A DNA stretch of 56,010 nt from Streptococcus suis (lineage in GTDB: Bacteria; Bacillota; Bacilli; Lactobacillales; Streptococcaceae): positions 1 to 56,010 of the forward strand of contig JAKTNK010000013.1 in NCBI GenBank assembly GCA_029593465.1. The letters are read 5' to 3'. Shown in pieces: positions 20,930-29,255 of the stretch (the first letter of the stretch is position 1; every line of letters starts with the position of its first letter). The position numbers and the translations under genes are program-made. The notes below the pieces were generated by a model that did not search any database, was not told the DNA's origin, and was given only the letters and a program-made list of their open reading frames with translations.

Positions 20930-21583
20930 TTATTTGCCTCCTTTAGTGTTTTTACGAGCTGGAAGAACTTCTCCACGGTAAATCCAAACTTTAACACCTA
21001 GTTTACCATAAGTCGTATCAGCTTCTTCCCAAGCATAATCGATATCTGCACGAAGTGTATGAAGTGGAACAGTTCCTTCTGAATAACCTTCTGCACGAGC
21101 GATATCAGCACCGTTCAAACGACCAGATACTTGAGTTTTAATTCCTTTAGCACCAGCACGCATTGCGCGTTGGATAGCTTGTTTTTGAGCACGACGGAAA
21201 GCAACACGTTGCTCAAGTTGGCGAGCAATGCTTTGACCAACAAGATGAGCGTCCAAATCAGGTGATTTGATTTCAATGATGTTGATATGAACTTGTTTTC
21301 CAGTCATTTTACTTAATTGAGCACGAAGGGCATCAACGTTTGCACCACCTTTACCGATAACCATTCCTGGTTTAGCAGTGTGTAGTGAAACGATAACTTT
21401 ATTGACAGCACGTTCGATTTCAATTGTTGACACAGCAGCGTCTGCTAATTCTTTGTTGATGAATTTGCGAATTTTAAGATCTTCATGAAGGTAATCCGCG
21501 TATTCTTTTTCAGCATACCACTTCGCATCCCAGTCACGGATGATCCCGACACGCATACCAATTGGATTTACTTTTTGACCCAC
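20930..21583 (-). CDS. rpsC: Ribosomal protein S3
   Basis: A 217-aa S3 with an N-terminal KH domain ([19 protein letters not shown]) and the S3-C domain ([20 protein letters not shown]). It forms part of the mRNA entry tunnel. It lies 12 nt after rplV. Intact. Confidence 0.98.
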   Translation of the reverse strand: MGQKVNPIGMRVGIIRDWDAKWYAEKEYADYLHEDLKIRKFINKELADAAVSTIEIERAVNKVIVSLHTAKPGMVIGKGGANVDALRAQLSKMTGKQVHINIIEIKSPDLDAHLVGQSIARQLEQRVAFRRAQKQAIQRAMRAGAKGIKTQVSGRLNGADIARAEGYSEGTVPLHTLRADIDYAWEEADTTYGKLGVKVWIYRGEVLPARKNTKGGK

Positions 21584-21595
21584 GAGTTTACCTCC

Positions 21596-21940
21596 TTATT
21601 TTTCTGACACAACTACTGTAACGTGAGTTGTGCGTTTGTTGATTGGTGATGCTGAACCTTTCGCACGTGGACGGAAACGTTTCATGGTTGGTCCTTCGTT
21701 TGCGAATGTTTCAGATACTACCAAGTTAGCTTTTTCCAAACCGAAGTTGTTCTCTGCGTTTGCAATTGCTGAGTTAAGTGTTTTCTCAACAATACGAGCA
21801 GCTTTATTTGGAGTGAATTTCAAGATTGCAATTGCATCGGCTACGTTTTTGCCACGGATGTTATCCAAGACAAGACGAGTTTTACGAGGTGAAACACGAA
21901 CTGTACGAGCCATTGCTTTAGCTGAAGTAATTTCTGCCAT
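21596..21940 (-). CDS. rplV: Ribosomal protein L22
   Basis: A 114-aa L22 ([20 protein letters not shown], and the tunnel-lining loop [15 protein letters not shown]). Changes in that loop are known to affect macrolides; none obvious is seen here. It is 14 nt after rpsS. Intact. Confidence 0.98.
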   Translation of the reverse strand: MAEITSAKAMARTVRVSPRKTRLVLDNIRGKNVADAIAILKFTPNKAARIVEKTLNSAIANAENNFGLEKANLVVSETFANEGPTMKRFRPRAKGSASPINKRTTHVTVVVSEK

Positions 21941-21954
21941 AATTAATGTTCTCC

Positions 21955-22233
21955 TTATCTACGTGTTTTCTTATCGTCTGCAGCGTGACCTTTGTAAGTA
22001 CGCGTTGGTGCAAATTCACCAAGCTTGTGTCCTACCATATCCTCTTGGATGTAAACAGGAACGTGTTTACGTCCATCATAAACTGCTATTGTATAACCAA
22101 TGAAACTTGGGAAAATCGTTGAACGACGTGACCAAGTTTTGATAACTTTTTTCTTTTCGTCATTTGCTTGAGCTTCAACTTTTTTCATCAAATGCTCATC
22201 GACGAAAGGTCCTTTTTTAAGACTACGTCCCAT
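21955..22233 (-). CDS. rpsS: Ribosomal protein S19
   Basis: A 92-aa S19 starting [20 protein letters not shown] with [20 protein letters not shown]. It sits in the 30S head with S13. It is preceded by an unusual 243-nt spacer after rplB. Intact. Confidence 0.98.
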
Positions 22234-22476
22234 TTTGTAGTATTCTCCTTTAAATTAAGTACCACAACGGCTTGGGAGCAGGATAGAACCCCTATCTCCT
22301 AGTTCGTTGTCCTGCCCCCGCACAGTTGATTAGGAGTTTCGACGTAGCTCAGCTACTAGAAACTTCAATCAACCACTGCGTAAAACTGGCAGTACGATTA
22401 AACTAGGCAGACGGAATTTTCAATCCCTAACAAACCCTACCGAGTTGGCGGATGATTTTAGTTAGTTAATCTTAGC
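22234..22476 (-). repeat. Two-hairpin element between rplB and rpsS
   Basis: One stem is GGGAGCAGGA (22274-22283) with TCCTGCCCCC (22310-22319). A second, at 22326-22372, runs from TTGATT...GTTTC to GAAACTTCAATCAA with an inner GTAGC/GCTAC. The layout (GGAGCAGGA...TCCTGCCCC GCACAGTTGAT...ATCAACCACTGCG) recalls a dispersed intergenic repeat I remember from other streptococci; this recollection was not checked. It interrupts the S10 operon. Confidence 0.6.
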
Positions 22477-23310
22477 TTACTTTTCGTTACGGCGACGAAC
22501 GATAAGTTTATCAGATTTCGCTTTCTTGTTACGTGTTTTAAGACCAAGCGCTGGTTTACCCCATGGCGTAGATGGCGCTTTACGTCCAACTGGTGCTTTA
22601 CCTTCACCACCACCGTGTGGGTGATCGTTAGGGTTCATTACAGAACCACGAACTGTTGGGCGGATACCTTTCCAACGGTTACGTCCTGCTTTACCAATGT
22701 TAACAAGAGATTGTTGTTCGTTACCTACAGTACCGATTGTCGCACGACATGCTCCTAGAATCATACGAACTTCACCTGATTGGAGGCGAACAAGAACGTA
22801 TTTTCCTTCTTGACCAAGTACTTGAGCAGATGAACCCGCTGCACGGATAAGTTCCGCACCTTTACCTGGTTGAAGTTCAATGTTATGAACAACTGTACCC
22901 ACTGGGATATTAGCAAGTGGAAGAGCGTTTCCGACTTTAATATCAGCTTCTGGTCCAGAAACAATACGTTGACCTACTTGAAGTCCTTTAGGAGCGATGA
23001 TGTAAGCCTTAACACCATCAGTGTAGTGTACAAGAGCGATATTGGCTGTACGGTTTGGATCGTATTCAATTGTTTTAACAACAGCTTCAATGTTATCTTT
23101 GTTACGTTTGAAGTCGATCACACGATAATGACGTTTGTGGCCGCCACCTTGATGACGAACAGTGATGCGACCGTTGTTGTTACGACCAGCTTTGTTCTTT
23201 AGAGAAACAAGCAATGATTTCTCAGGAGTGCTTGTTGTGATTTCTGCAAAATCCAAAGAAGTCATGTTACGACGGCCATTTGTCGTTGGTTTATAAACTT
23301 TAATACCCAC
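22477..23310 (-). CDS. rplB: Ribosomal protein L2
   Basis: A 277-aa L2 with the C-terminal peptidyl-transferase motif region [19 protein letters not shown], which includes the conserved His. It is needed for subunit joining. It lies 17 nt after rplW. Intact. Confidence 0.98.
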   Translation of the reverse strand: MGIKVYKPTTNGRRNMTSLDFAEITTSTPEKSLLVSLKNKAGRNNNGRITVRHQGGGHKRHYRVIDFKRNKDNIEAVVKTIEYDPNRTANIALVHYTDGVKAYIIAPKGLQVGQRIVSGPEADIKVGNALPLANIPVGTVVHNIELQPGKGAELIRAAGSSAQVLGQEGKYVLVRLQSGEVRMILGACRATIGTVGNEQQSLVNIGKAGRNRWKGIRPTVRGSVMNPNDHPHGGGEGKAPVGRKAPSTPWGKPALGLKTRNKKAKSDKLIVRRRNEK

Positions 23311-23327
23311 GTTAATTCCTCCTTAGA

Positions 23328-23624
23328 TTATTCAGCTTCAGCTGCAAACAACTCGATAGCTTTTGAATCAGCTGTCAGAGTAATGATAGCTTTTTTCGTT
23401 TTTGAAGTGAAACCAGTGTAGCGACCAACGCGTTTTTCTTTTGGTTTTACAGTCACAGTGTTAACACTGGCAACTTTAACACCTTCAAACGCTGCTTCAA
23501 CAGCTTGTTTGATCAAAAGTTTGTGGGCACGTGTATCAACTTCAAAAGTGTATTTACCTGCTTCAAGATCAAGCATTGTTTTTTCAGTAATTACAGGTTT
23601 TTTGATTACGTCATACAAGTTCAT
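23328..23624 (-). CDS. rplW: Ribosomal protein L23
   Basis: A 98-aa L23 ([20 protein letters not shown]). It is the docking site for trigger factor and SRP at the exit tunnel. Its ATG overlaps the last base of rplD, so translation is coupled. Intact. Confidence 0.98.
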   Translation of the reverse strand: MNLYDVIKKPVITEKTMLDLEAGKYTFEVDTRAHKLLIKQAVEAAFEGVKVASVNTVTVKPKEKRVGRYTGFTSKTKKAIITLTADSKAIELFAAEAE

Positions 23625-24247
23625 TATGCAAGAACCTCCTCGATTGTAGAGATTGCTTCTTTAGTTACAAGAAGTTTATCTGCGTTTACGATATCAAGAA
23701 CACTTGCAGTGGTTGCAGTCGCAACTTTAACGTTTTTGAGGTTACGAGCTGAAAGTTCAGCAAATGTATTGCCTTCTTCAACGATAACAAGTACTTTTGA
23801 GTCGATGCTAAGTGCTGAAAGAACTTTAGCGAATTCAGCAGTTTTTGGAGCCGCAAATGAAAGAGCTTCAACAGCTACAAATTTTTCATCAGCTACTTTA
23901 GATGAAAGAACTGATTTCAAAGCAAGGCGACGAACTTTTTGTGGAAGTTTGTAGCCGTATGAACGTGGAGTTGGTCCGAAGACAACACCACCACCACGCC
24001 ATTGTGGTGAACGGATAGAGCCTTGACGAGCACGTCCAGTTCCTTTTTGACGCCATGGTTTACGTCCACCACCTGATACTGCTGAACGATTTTTAACCGC
24101 ATGAGTACCTTGGCGAAGGCTAGCACGTTGGCTGATAACAACATCAAAGACAACTGATTCATTTGGTTCAATACCAAAGATTGCATCGTTAAGTTCTACT
24201 GAACTCACTTCTTTACCAGTTTGGTCAAATAATTTAACGTTTGCCAT
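23624..24247 (-). CDS. rplD: Ribosomal protein L4
   Basis: A 207-aa L4 with the tunnel loop [21 protein letters not shown]4 represses the S10 operon in E. coli; the S10 leader here (25322-25452) is not obviously the same structure. It is 23 nt after rplC. Intact. Confidence 0.98.
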   Translation of the reverse strand: MANVKLFDQTGKEVSSVELNDAIFGIEPNESVVFDVVISQRASLRQGTHAVKNRSAVSGGGRKPWRQKGTGRARQGSIRSPQWRGGGVVFGPTPRSYGYKLPQKVRRLALKSVLSSKVADEKFVAVEALSFAAPKTAEFAKVLSALSIDSKVLVIVEEGNTFAELSARNLKNVKVATATTASVLDIVNADKLLVTKEAISTIEEVLA

Positions 24248-24270
24248 TTTAACTGTTTTCTCCTTTCTTA

Positions 24271-24897
24271 TTATTTAGCAGCTTTAACTGCTGATTTGAT
24301 AGTGATAAGAGATTTCTTAGCACCTGGTACGTTACCTTTAATAAGGATAACGTTTTTCTCTGGAACAACTTGAACGATTTCAAGGTTTTGAATAGTTACA
24401 CGGTTGCCACCCATACGTCCTGCCAAGTGTTTGTTTTTGAAAACACGGTTAGGCGCAACAGGTCCCATTGAACCTGGACGACGGTGGTAACGAGAACCGT
24501 GAGCCATAGGTCCACGTGATTGACCATGGCGTTTGATAACACCTTGGAAACCTTTACCTTTAGTTGTTCCTGTGACGTCAACAATATCTCCAGCTTGGAA
24601 TGTATCAACAGTAATTTCTGAACCAACTTCTAAGCCTTCAATGTTTTTGAATTCACGAATGAAGCGCTTAGGAGCCGTGTTAGCTTTAGCTACGTGACCT
24701 TTGGCAGGTTTGTTACTCAATACTTCACGCTTGTCATCAAAACCAACTTGAACAGCTTCATACCCGTCTGTTTCAACAGTTTTCACTTGAAGCACAACGT
24801 TTGGAGTTGCTTCAATGACAGTAACAGGGATAAATTCACCTGATTCAGTGAAGATTTGAGTCATTCCCACTTTTTTCCCTAAGATTCCTTTTGTCAT
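24271..24897 (-). CDS. rplC: Ribosomal protein L3
   Basis: A 208-aa L3. The start [16 protein letters not shown] at 24897 matches the family; an in-frame ATG upstream would add 23 unrelated residues from the spacer. [14 protein letters not shown] is replaced here by [15 protein letters not shown], a normal variant. It begins 50S assembly. Intact. Confidence 0.97.
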   Translation of the reverse strand: MTKGILGKKVGMTQIFTESGEFIPVTVIEATPNVVLQVKTVETDGYEAVQVGFDDKREVLSNKPAKGHVAKANTAPKRFIREFKNIEGLEVGSEITVDTFQAGDIVDVTGTTKGKGFQGVIKRHGQSRGPMAHGSRYHRRPGSMGPVAPNRVFKNKHLAGRMGGNRVTIQNLEIVQVVPEKNVILIKGNVPGAKKSLITIKSAVKAAK

Positions 24898-25012
24898 GAG
24901 AAAGTATTTCCTTTTCTTAAAATTTAGTGATTTAAAAAGCTTTCGACGAGCGCTTTTTAGGCTCAAAAAGTTTTTAACGAGCGTTTTTCATGCTCAATCG
25001 ATTGAAATCCTA

Positions 25013-25321
25013 TTACAGTTTGATTTCTACGTTAACACCACTTGGAAGATCCAATTTCATCAAAGCGTCAACTGTCTTTTGAGTTGGGTTCACAATGTCG
25101 ATGAGACGTTTGTGAGTGCGCATTTCAAATTGTTCGCGAGAATCTTTGTATTTGTGAGTCGCACGAATAATGGTGTAAAGACTACGCTCTGTAGGAAGTG
25201 GAACTGGTCCAACAACAGTAGCACCTGTACGAGTTGCTGTTTCAACGATTTTTTCAGCCGCTGTGTCAAGTGTACGGTGTTCGTATGCTTTCAAACGGAT
25301 ACGGATTTTTTTGTTTGCCAT
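25013..25321 (-). CDS. rpsJ: Ribosomal protein S10
   Basis: A 102-aa S10 ([38 protein letters not shown]). It is the first gene of the ribosomal operon and also a partner of NusB in antitermination. A GGAGAAA ribosome-binding site precedes it. Intact. Confidence 0.98.
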   Translation of the reverse strand: MANKKIRIRLKAYEHRTLDTAAEKIVETATRTGATVVGPVPLPTERSLYTIIRATHKYKDSREQFEMRTHKRLIDIVNPTQKTVDALMKLDLPSGVNVEIKL

Positions 25322-25380
25322 CTTTTTCTCCTTTGCGTCTATTTAAAATAATAGGCTAGCTCCTCAAGAAAACCAACACT

Positions 25381-25416
25381 TGTTGCGTGGCAATGCAACC
25401 GAGCGTGTCGCAACCT
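25381..25416 (-). promoter_or_regulatory. S10 leader with alternative stems
   Basis: The leader contains GTTGC once and GCAAC twice within 35 nt on the plus strand (GTTGCGTGGCAATGCAAC, then GTGTCGCAAC). The same arm could pair with either partner, so two exclusive hairpins are possible. Whether it senses a ribosomal protein is a guess. Confidence 0.35.
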
Positions 25417-25458
25417 CTTGTATCATAGCTAAAGCTGCTTTGTTTACAGCACCATAAT

Positions 25459-25487
25459 ATCATAACAGAATTGCCTAGAGCTTGCAA
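25459..25487 (-). promoter_or_regulatory. S10 operon promoter
   Basis: On the minus strand TTGCAA (25482-25487), a 17-nt spacer and TATGAT (25459-25464) lie about 140 nt upstream of rpsJ. It is the only good promoter found before the 15-kb ribosomal operon. Confidence 0.75.
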
Positions 25488-25553
25488 GGGTTTTGATAAG
25501 ATTTTTAGTTTTTTATGACCAACAAACAAAATGAGAGAGAAAAATACATGCGA

Positions 25554-26828
25554 CTAACATATCTTTTCTTTTTTATAAAGGTAGCTAAGAAAACACCAAC
25601 GAAAGAGATTATCCAAAACAGTCGCCATCCAGACACCACTCAATCCTTGCTGCCACACAATCCCTATGAGATAACCCAATCCTATCCGAATCACCCACAT
25701 TCCAATCGTTGTGGCATAAAAAGGTAAGCGAGCATTCCCCAAACCCTGCCAAACAGCTGTCATAATCAGCGTCCCTGCCGTTGCTGGAACACCTAATAAA
25801 GCATAAAAAACAACAATCTTACTTGCTGCCATAGCTTCTGGCTCAGTTACAAAAAGAGTGATTAAAGGGACTTGCAAAAGCCAGACTGCTCCAGCCACAA
25901 CGTACATCATGGCTAGAGCCAACCAAAAACTACTTCGGATGACACGGTTGAACTTTTGAGGAGCATTGGTCATCGTCGCAGCAACTTCAATCACAGTCGC
26001 AACCGAAACTGCCATGGCAGGAAGATAGTTGAACTGAGTAAGGGCTTCTCCAACTGCATTTCCTGCGACTGCTTGGGTTCCAAAAGCAACAATAATCGAA
26101 ACAATAACCACATCCCCTGCCCGCATCATAAGGCGCTCTCCTGCAGCAGGCACGATAAGATGAAGTAGAGACGGATTTACAGACCAACGAAAATGACCCA
26201 AGATGGCTCTTATCGGCAGGGTTCTGGCTAGGAGTAGTACACCAACCAAACGCGATAAAACAGTCGAGATAGCTACCCCTACAATCCCCCAATGCCAAAG
26301 AAAAAGAGTCATTACGGATAATATGACATTGAGAAGATTGGTCAGTAAGCTAACATGCATCGGTAATTTAGTCCTACCTTTGGTCCTGACAATAGCGCTA
26401 AGACTGGTCAAAAGCCCTAAACCCACAGTACCTCCTCCAACTATCGCTAAGTAAAGACCACCGACCTGAGCGACTGAGTCACTCACGCCCAATCGCCTTA
26501 GCAGCCAGACATTCCCGGCAATGGCTATCAGTCCACAACACACACTAACAAAAAGTGTCACGACTATCGTGTCAGCCATAACTTGGTTTTGAGCCGTGTT
26601 TTTTTCGTTGACTAACTGCCTCGATAGAAGGCTAGAAATGGCAGCTCCTATCGCAATGAAAAGGGCTTGATAAATAGCAAGAATATTATTGGCAACCGCG
26701 ACACCAGATACTGCGATGATACCGATTTTAGCGACAAGATAATTATCAACAAATCCCATCAACAGTTGTAGAAATTGCTCAATCATCGCTGGTAGGGCAA
26801 TTGTTAACAGTTTTCTACTTTCTTTCAT
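25554..26828 (-). CDS. MATE-family multidrug exporter
   Basis: A 424-aa membrane protein with about twelve hydrophobic segments in two halves, starting MKESRKLLTIALPAMIEQFL with the MATE features LPAMIEQFLQLLMGFVD and, in the second half, PAAGERLMMRAGDVV. MATE pumps use sodium or proton gradients to expel drugs or metabolites; the substrate is unknown. It is followed by the S10 operon on the same strand. Intact. Confidence 0.9.
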   Translation of the reverse strand: MKESRKLLTIALPAMIEQFLQLLMGFVDNYLVAKIGIIAVSGVAVANNILAIYQALFIAIGAAISSLLSRQLVNEKNTAQNQVMADTIVVTLFVSVCCGLIAIAGNVWLLRRLGVSDSVAQVGGLYLAIVGGGTVGLGLLTSLSAIVRTKGRTKLPMHVSLLTNLLNVILSVMTLFLWHWGIVGVAISTVLSRLVGVLLLARTLPIRAILGHFRWSVNPSLLHLIVPAAGERLMMRAGDVVIVSIIVAFGTQAVAGNAVGEALTQFNYLPAMAVSVATVIEVAATMTNAPQKFNRVIRSSFWLALAMMYVVAGAVWLLQVPLITLFVTEPEAMAASKIVVFYALLGVPATAGTLIMTAVWQGLGNARLPFYATTIGMWVIRIGLGYLIGIVWQQGLSGVWMATVLDNLFRWCFLSYLYKKEKIC

Positions 26829-26855
26829 GACTCTTATTTTACCATTTATTAAATA

Positions 26856-26894
26856 GAAGAAAAGGAGATGAGCTATAAAGAAACAGCTTCATCT
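26856..26894 (-). terminator. Terminator after the GNAT gene
   Basis: GGAGATGAGCT (26862-26872) pairs with AGCTTCATCTCC (26883-26894, one bulge). On the minus strand TTTTCTTC follows. It ends the thrC-GNAT unit and precedes the MATE gene. Confidence 0.78.
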
Positions 26895-26922
26895 CCCTTA
26901 AAAGGGCTATTAGGTTTGTTGA

Positions 26923-27462
26923 CTAAAACGACGTCAAATCCAGCTGATAATCTTCAAATACCGTCTGTTTTCCTCTCAGACTGGTGGCAGGATAACTCTT
27001 GATAACTGTCATGCCAAGCTTTTCCAAAACAGCCTTGCTAGCCAGATTAGCTTGATCAACGGTTGCTGTTAAACGGTTAACATTTGGCAATTGCATTGCC
27101 AAAGAGGTTAGGGCTTGTGCAGCCTCCGTCATGTAACCTTGTCCAGTATAGGCATGGTGGAGGGTATAGCCAAGCTCAAGTGTATCAGGTTGCTCTGTAA
27201 GTTTAAAGTGAATATTGCCAATAAGACGATTAGAAGACTTCTCGACGATGCCATACTTTCCGATTGGTTCTTTTAAATTGTACAAGACCAATCCTTCCCA
27301 GCTTTCTTCCATTGACCGATGAGGAAAGAAAGCGTAACGTAAATGGTCATCATTAGAGGTAAAGGCGTGATAATCGTCCAAATCATCCTTAGTCATTGGA
27401 CGCAAGATTAGTCGAGCAGTTTCGATCTTGGGATATTGCGCTAATGCAACTAAGACAGACAT
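26923..27462 (-). CDS. GNAT acetyltransferase, RimJ/RimL type
   Basis: A 179-aa protein with the GNAT fold: ETARLILRPMTKDDLDDY at the start, LELGYTLHHAYTGQGYMTEA as the acetyl-CoA motif A, and ATVDQANLASKAVLEKLGM as motif B. The family acetylates protein N-termini or small amines; the target is unknown. Its start overlaps the thrC stop (TAATG), so it is co-translated with thrC. Intact. Confidence 0.85.
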   Translation of the reverse strand: MSVLVALAQYPKIETARLILRPMTKDDLDDYHAFTSNDDHLRYAFFPHRSMEESWEGLVLYNLKEPIGKYGIVEKSSNRLIGNIHFKLTEQPDTLELGYTLHHAYTGQGYMTEAAQALTSLAMQLPNVNRLTATVDQANLASKAVLEKLGMTVIKSYPATSLRGKQTVFEDYQLDLTSF

Positions 27463-28949
27463 TACGACACTCCCAAATAAGATTCCACCGCTTTTTGCAT
27501 GTCTTTTACCGATACAAGGGTATTATGACGAACAGGGGCTTGTTGCAAATGGCGAACAGCTTCAGGGATCAGAACACCTGATAAACGATGTAACTCGGTA
27601 ACGGCTTCAAAATCATCTGCTGGCGTTTCACCGGTCACTGCTTCAACAGCTACACGCGGAAACTTGTAGGGACTCGCAGTGGAGGCAATGATTGTCGGCG
27701 TCTCATCACCCGTACGCTGACGATAAGACATATAGACACTAGAAGCTACGGCAGTATGAGGGTCTTCAATGTAATGATCCTCCTCATAGACTCTCTTGAT
27801 TTCAGCAGTCGTTTCGTCTTCTGATGCAAAGCCTGCTTCAAATAAATCAAAGAGTGAGCTGTCACGATTGGCTAATTGATAGTGACCTTCAGCAGTCAAT
27901 GCCGTCATCAGAGCTTTCGTTTGTTCAGCATCATTGCCAACCAAATGGAAAATCAAACGCTCCAGATTTGACGATACTAGGATGTCCATGGATGGACTGC
28001 TAGTGACCTTAAAAGCACGTTTCTTATCATAAATGCCTGTTTGGAAAAAGTCCGTTAAAACCTTGTTTTCATTAGAGGCACAGATGAGCTTGGCAATAGG
28101 AACACCAATCTCACGCGCGTAATAGGCTGCTAAAATATTACCGAAATTCCCTGTTGGTACCGTGACATTAATCTTCTGACCAGCTTTGACAGCTCCCGAT
28201 TTAACCAGTTGCGCATAAGCATAAACGTAATAAACAATCTGTGGTACCAAGCGGCCAATATTCATGGAGTTAGCTGATGAAAACTGGATGTTTTCTTGTA
28301 GCAAACGTTGACGCAAAGCGGCGTCATTAAACATGCGTTTAACGTCTGTTTGCGCGTCATCAAAATTACCATCAATAGCAACAACATGTGTATTTGCCCC
28401 TTCTTGCGTGGTCATCTGTAATTCTTGAATCTTACTGACACCATGTTTCGGGTAAAAGACAATGATTTCGGTTCCAGGGACATCTGCAAAACCTGCCATA
28501 GCTGCTTTACCTGTGTCTCCTGATGTCGCTGTTAAAATCACAATCTTGCGATTGACTCCCTGTTTTTTAGCAGCGGTCGTCAGTAAATAAGGCAAGATGG
28601 ACAAGGCCATGTCTTTAAAGGCAATGGTTGAGCCGTGGAATAATTCTAAGTTGTGGTGATGCTTCAACTTGGCTAGGGGTGCAATTTCAGCAGTATCAAA
28701 CTTGCTGTCATAAGCCTTAGCAATACAGTCATCCAACTCTTCTGATGTAAAATCATCAAAAAAGGCTGCCAAGACTAATTTAGCGACTTCCTGATAAGAA
28801 GCTGTCTGTAAAGTTTCAAAATCCAAAGTCACCTCTGGCATTGCTATCGGTGTAAACAAGCCGCCATCTTCTGCTAAACCTTGCAAAATAGCCTGACTAG
28901 CTGTCACTTGATTTTGAGCATTTCGTGTTGATTGGTAAATCAGTGTCAT
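27462..28949 (-). CDS. thrC: Threonine synthase
   Basis: A 495-aa PLP enzyme that makes threonine from O-phosphohomoserine. Lys112 in GSTIAFKDMALS is the expected PLP lysine; ILTATSGDTGKAAMAGFAD and the phosphate-binding TVPTGNFGNILAAYYAREIG follow. The length fits the longer bacterial/yeast type. No T-box leader is seen upstream (28950-29136). Intact. Confidence 0.95.
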   Translation of the reverse strand: MTLIYQSTRNAQNQVTASQAILQGLAEDGGLFTPIAMPEVTLDFETLQTASYQEVAKLVLAAFFDDFTSEELDDCIAKAYDSKFDTAEIAPLAKLKHHHNLELFHGSTIAFKDMALSILPYLLTTAAKKQGVNRKIVILTATSGDTGKAAMAGFADVPGTEIIVFYPKHGVSKIQELQMTTQEGANTHVVAIDGNFDDAQTDVKRMFNDAALRQRLLQENIQFSSANSMNIGRLVPQIVYYVYAYAQLVKSGAVKAGQKINVTVPTGNFGNILAAYYAREIGVPIAKLICASNENKVLTDFFQTGIYDKKRAFKVTSSPSMDILVSSNLERLIFHLVGNDAEQTKALMTALTAEGHYQLANRDSSLFDLFEAGFASEDETTAEIKRVYEEDHYIEDPHTAVASSVYMSYRQRTGDETPTIIASTASPYKFPRVAVEAVTGETPADDFEAVTELHRLSGVLIPEAVRHLQQAPVRHNTLVSVKDMQKAVESYLGVS

Positions 28950-29136
28950 TTTGTTTCCTCAATTGGTTATCATCATTTCTTACCACTTTAGTGTAACATA
29001 ATTTTTGAAAAACCTCCCAACGAGATGCTAAAAAAGTCAGGAGCTGATGTGATAGCAGCTGTTCCCAAGAAGGTAGGAGCTTTTCTTATCCCCATCATGT
29101 TATGCCAAGTTCTCAAGATGTTAATAATCTAACCAC
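28950..29136. other. Gene-free stretch with a possible ORF relic
   Basis: A plus-strand frame from 29022 reads KKSGADVIAAVPKKVGAFLI and IPIMLCQVLKMLII before a stop, which looks like a degraded membrane-protein segment but was not recognised. No promoter for thrC was fixed. Confidence 0.25.
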
Positions 29137-29165
29137 TCAAAAACGTGCCCATAATAGGCACGTTT
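29137..29165 (-). terminator. adhE terminator
   Basis: AAACGTGCC, a 7-nt loop and GGCACGTTT, followed on the minus strand by a run of five T. It lies about 90 nt past the adhE stop. Confidence 0.82.
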
Positions 29166-29255
29166 CGGTGATATTACATCAGAATGGCTCGCTGGTAAAG
29201 TCCTAAAATCAGAACTAAGTCAGCATACCATCTCTCAGACACAAGGGATTTCTTA

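Noticed and set aside
28950-29136. T-box leader upstream of thrC
   Set aside because: No T-box core sequence or specifier-like stem is present.
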